Assembly: GCA_964458325.1 (NCBI GenBank)
Contig: CAYWIM010000078.1
Location: 1 to 23,708, forward strand
Source of the DNA: JAGMXM01 sp964458325
GTDB taxonomy: Bacteria; Verrucomicrobiota; Verrucomicrobiia; Limisphaerales; UBA1319
Length of the DNA stretch: 23,708 nt
Reading direction: 5' to 3'
Shown piece by piece: positions 22,890 through 23,708 of this stretch. The notes beneath the pieces were generated by a model. The model was not told the DNA's origin. It saw only the letters and a program-made list of their open reading frames with translations, and did no database searches. Made by a program: the position numbers and the translations under genes. Each line of letters starts with the position of its first letter. Positions within the stretch are counted from its first letter, which is position 1.

Positions 22890-23708
22890 ATGAACGATTC
22901 CGGGCCCGCCAGCTTTCACATGACGGCCGATGAGTTTCGCCGGGCCGGCCGGGCCGCGGTGGATTGGATTGCCGATTATTACGAGCACATCGAGTCCTAC
23001 CCGGTTCTCTCCCGGGTCCAGCCCGGCGAAATCCGAGCCGGTCTGCCCCCCGAACCGCCCCGCCGCGGCGAACCGTTCGATGCCATCCTTGCCGACCTCC
23101 AGCAGCGGATCCTCCCCGGCATCACCCATTGGCAATCCCCGAATTTCTTCGCGTTTTTCCCCGCCAACGCCTCCGGACCGGCCATGCTCGGCGACCTGCT
23201 CTCGTCCGGCCTGGGCGTCCAGGGGATGCTCTGGCTCACCAGCCCCGCCTGCACCGAGCTCGAGTCGCTCGTCCTCGACTGGCTCGCCGAGATGCTCGGG
23301 CTGCCCGCCGCATTCAAGTCGAGCGGCCCTGGCGGCGGCGTCATCCAGGACGCCGCTTCGAGCGCCGCTCTCACCGCCCTTCTCGTCGCCCGCGAGCGCG
23401 CCACCGGCTGGGAAAGCAACGAGCAGGGGCTCGCTGCGCCCCTGACGGCCTACGCGTCGACCCAGGCGCATTCATCGATCGAAAAAGCCGTCCGGATCGC
23501 CGGGCTCGGCCGCCGCAACCTCCGCCTGATCGATGTGGACGACACGCTGGCCTTGCGGCCAGACGCTCTCTCGCGCCAGATCCAGGCCGACCGCCTCGCC
23601 GGCCTCCATCCGTGCTTCGTCAGCGCCACCATCGGCACCACCTCCTCCAACGCCATCGATCCCATACGCCAGATCGGCCAGATCTGCCGGGCCGAGGGCT
23701 TGTGGTTC
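22890..23708 (+). CDS. PLP-dependent decarboxylase, aromatic amino acid type (5' part, runs off the edge)
   Basis: A group II PLP decarboxylase of the DDC/tyrosine/tryptophan decarboxylase family; it would convert an aromatic amino acid to its amine and CO2. The 273 visible codons have no stop, so the gene continues past the right edge. Seen: MTADEFRRAGRAAVDWIADY (11-30), HWQSPNFFAFFPANASGP (80-97), MLWLTSPACTELE (113-125), GGGVIQDAASSA (148-159), H194 in TQAHSSIEKA, which should stack on PLP, and ATIGTTSSNAIDP (246-258). The PLP-binding Asp and Lys lie beyond the window. ATG 22890 is used; ATG 22920 (MTADEF) is equally possible since neither has a clear ribosome site. The substrate is not predictable from this part. 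Confidence 0.9.
   Translation, partial: MNDSGPASFHMTADEFRRAGRAAVDWIADYYEHIESYPVLSRVQPGEIRAGLPPEPPRRGEPFDAILADLQQRILPGITHWQSPNFFAFFPANASGPAMLGDLLSSGLGVQGMLWLTSPACTELESLVLDWLAEMLGLPAAFKSSGPGGGVIQDAASSAALTALLVARERATGWESNEQGLAAPLTAYASTQAHSSIEKAVRIAGLGRRNLRLIDVDDTLALRPDALSRQIQADRLAGLHPCFVSATIGTTSSNAIDPIRQIGQICRAEGLWF

Noticed and set aside
20250..23471. A 1073-codon open frame on the minus strand
   Set aside because: It is antisense to two genes with clear domain signatures. Its translation is a Gly/Val/Asp/Glu-rich sequence with no recognisable domain, as expected from GC-rich codon bias read in reverse.

Overview
The window is a GC-rich, gene-dense bacterial segment, apparently from a metagenomic or draft assembly because it holds a run of 100 Ns at 3431-3530. 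A member of the Verrucomicrobiota (Limisphaerales/Pedosphaerales-like) is the most likely source. This is inferred from the secreted Asn/Thr-rich modular protein whose C-terminal module has the 'IQSSTDLSAW...YYR' pattern I associate with that phylum, from the exported DUF4038, ThuA and Gfo/Idh gene content, and from dispersed GGTAGGGCG...CGCCCTACC elements. No rRNA, tRNA, CRISPR array or complete insertion sequence was recognised.

Layout. (1) 173-3357, plus: two translationally overlapping genes for exported proteins, a DUF5060/DUF4038 glycoside-hydrolase-like protein and a secreted nitrilase-fold hydrolase with an extra N-terminal domain. (2) 3358-4037: a non-coding repeat array with a 275-bp period, three copies of a double-hairpin element and the assembly gap. 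(3) 4038-5432, minus: an RtcB-family RNA ligase, divergent from a lipoprotein gene (5536-6282, plus). (4) 6385-9295, minus: an HD-domain phosphohydrolase followed by a UvrD/Rep-type helicase. (5) 9522-11413, plus: a Gfo/Idh/MocA oxidoreductase and a TIM-barrel sugar isomerase/epimerase in one operon, followed by a fourth copy of the repeat element. (6) 11606-14671, plus: a large exported ThuA protein fused to a glycoside-hydrolase-like barrel. (7) 20135 down to 14691, minus: a tight four-gene cluster, proA, a circularly permuted ATP-grasp-like gene, marC-like and ftsH. (8) 20328-22781, plus: a secreted multi-domain beta-sandwich protein. (9) 22890 to the right edge, plus: the 5' part of a PLP-dependent aromatic amino acid decarboxylase-type gene.

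How the genes may work together. The two plus-strand blocks at 173-3357 and 9522-14671 look like saccharide-processing functions: exported glycosidase-like and ThuA proteins outside the cytoplasm, NAD(P)-dependent oxidoreductase and isomerase inside. Gfo/Idh plus isomerase plus ThuA recalls 3-keto-glycoside (ThuA/ThuB-like) catabolism, but that link is inference. The proA cluster joins proline biosynthesis to a membrane protein, a membrane protease and an uncharacterised ATP-grasp-like enzyme.

The most distinctive non-coding feature is the roughly 80-bp element present four times. Each copy can fold its left half into a perfect 8-bp stem, and the last stem pair changes A-T to G-C between copies, a compensatory change. 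Two of the four copies begin within about 35 bp after the stop codon of a plus-strand operon.
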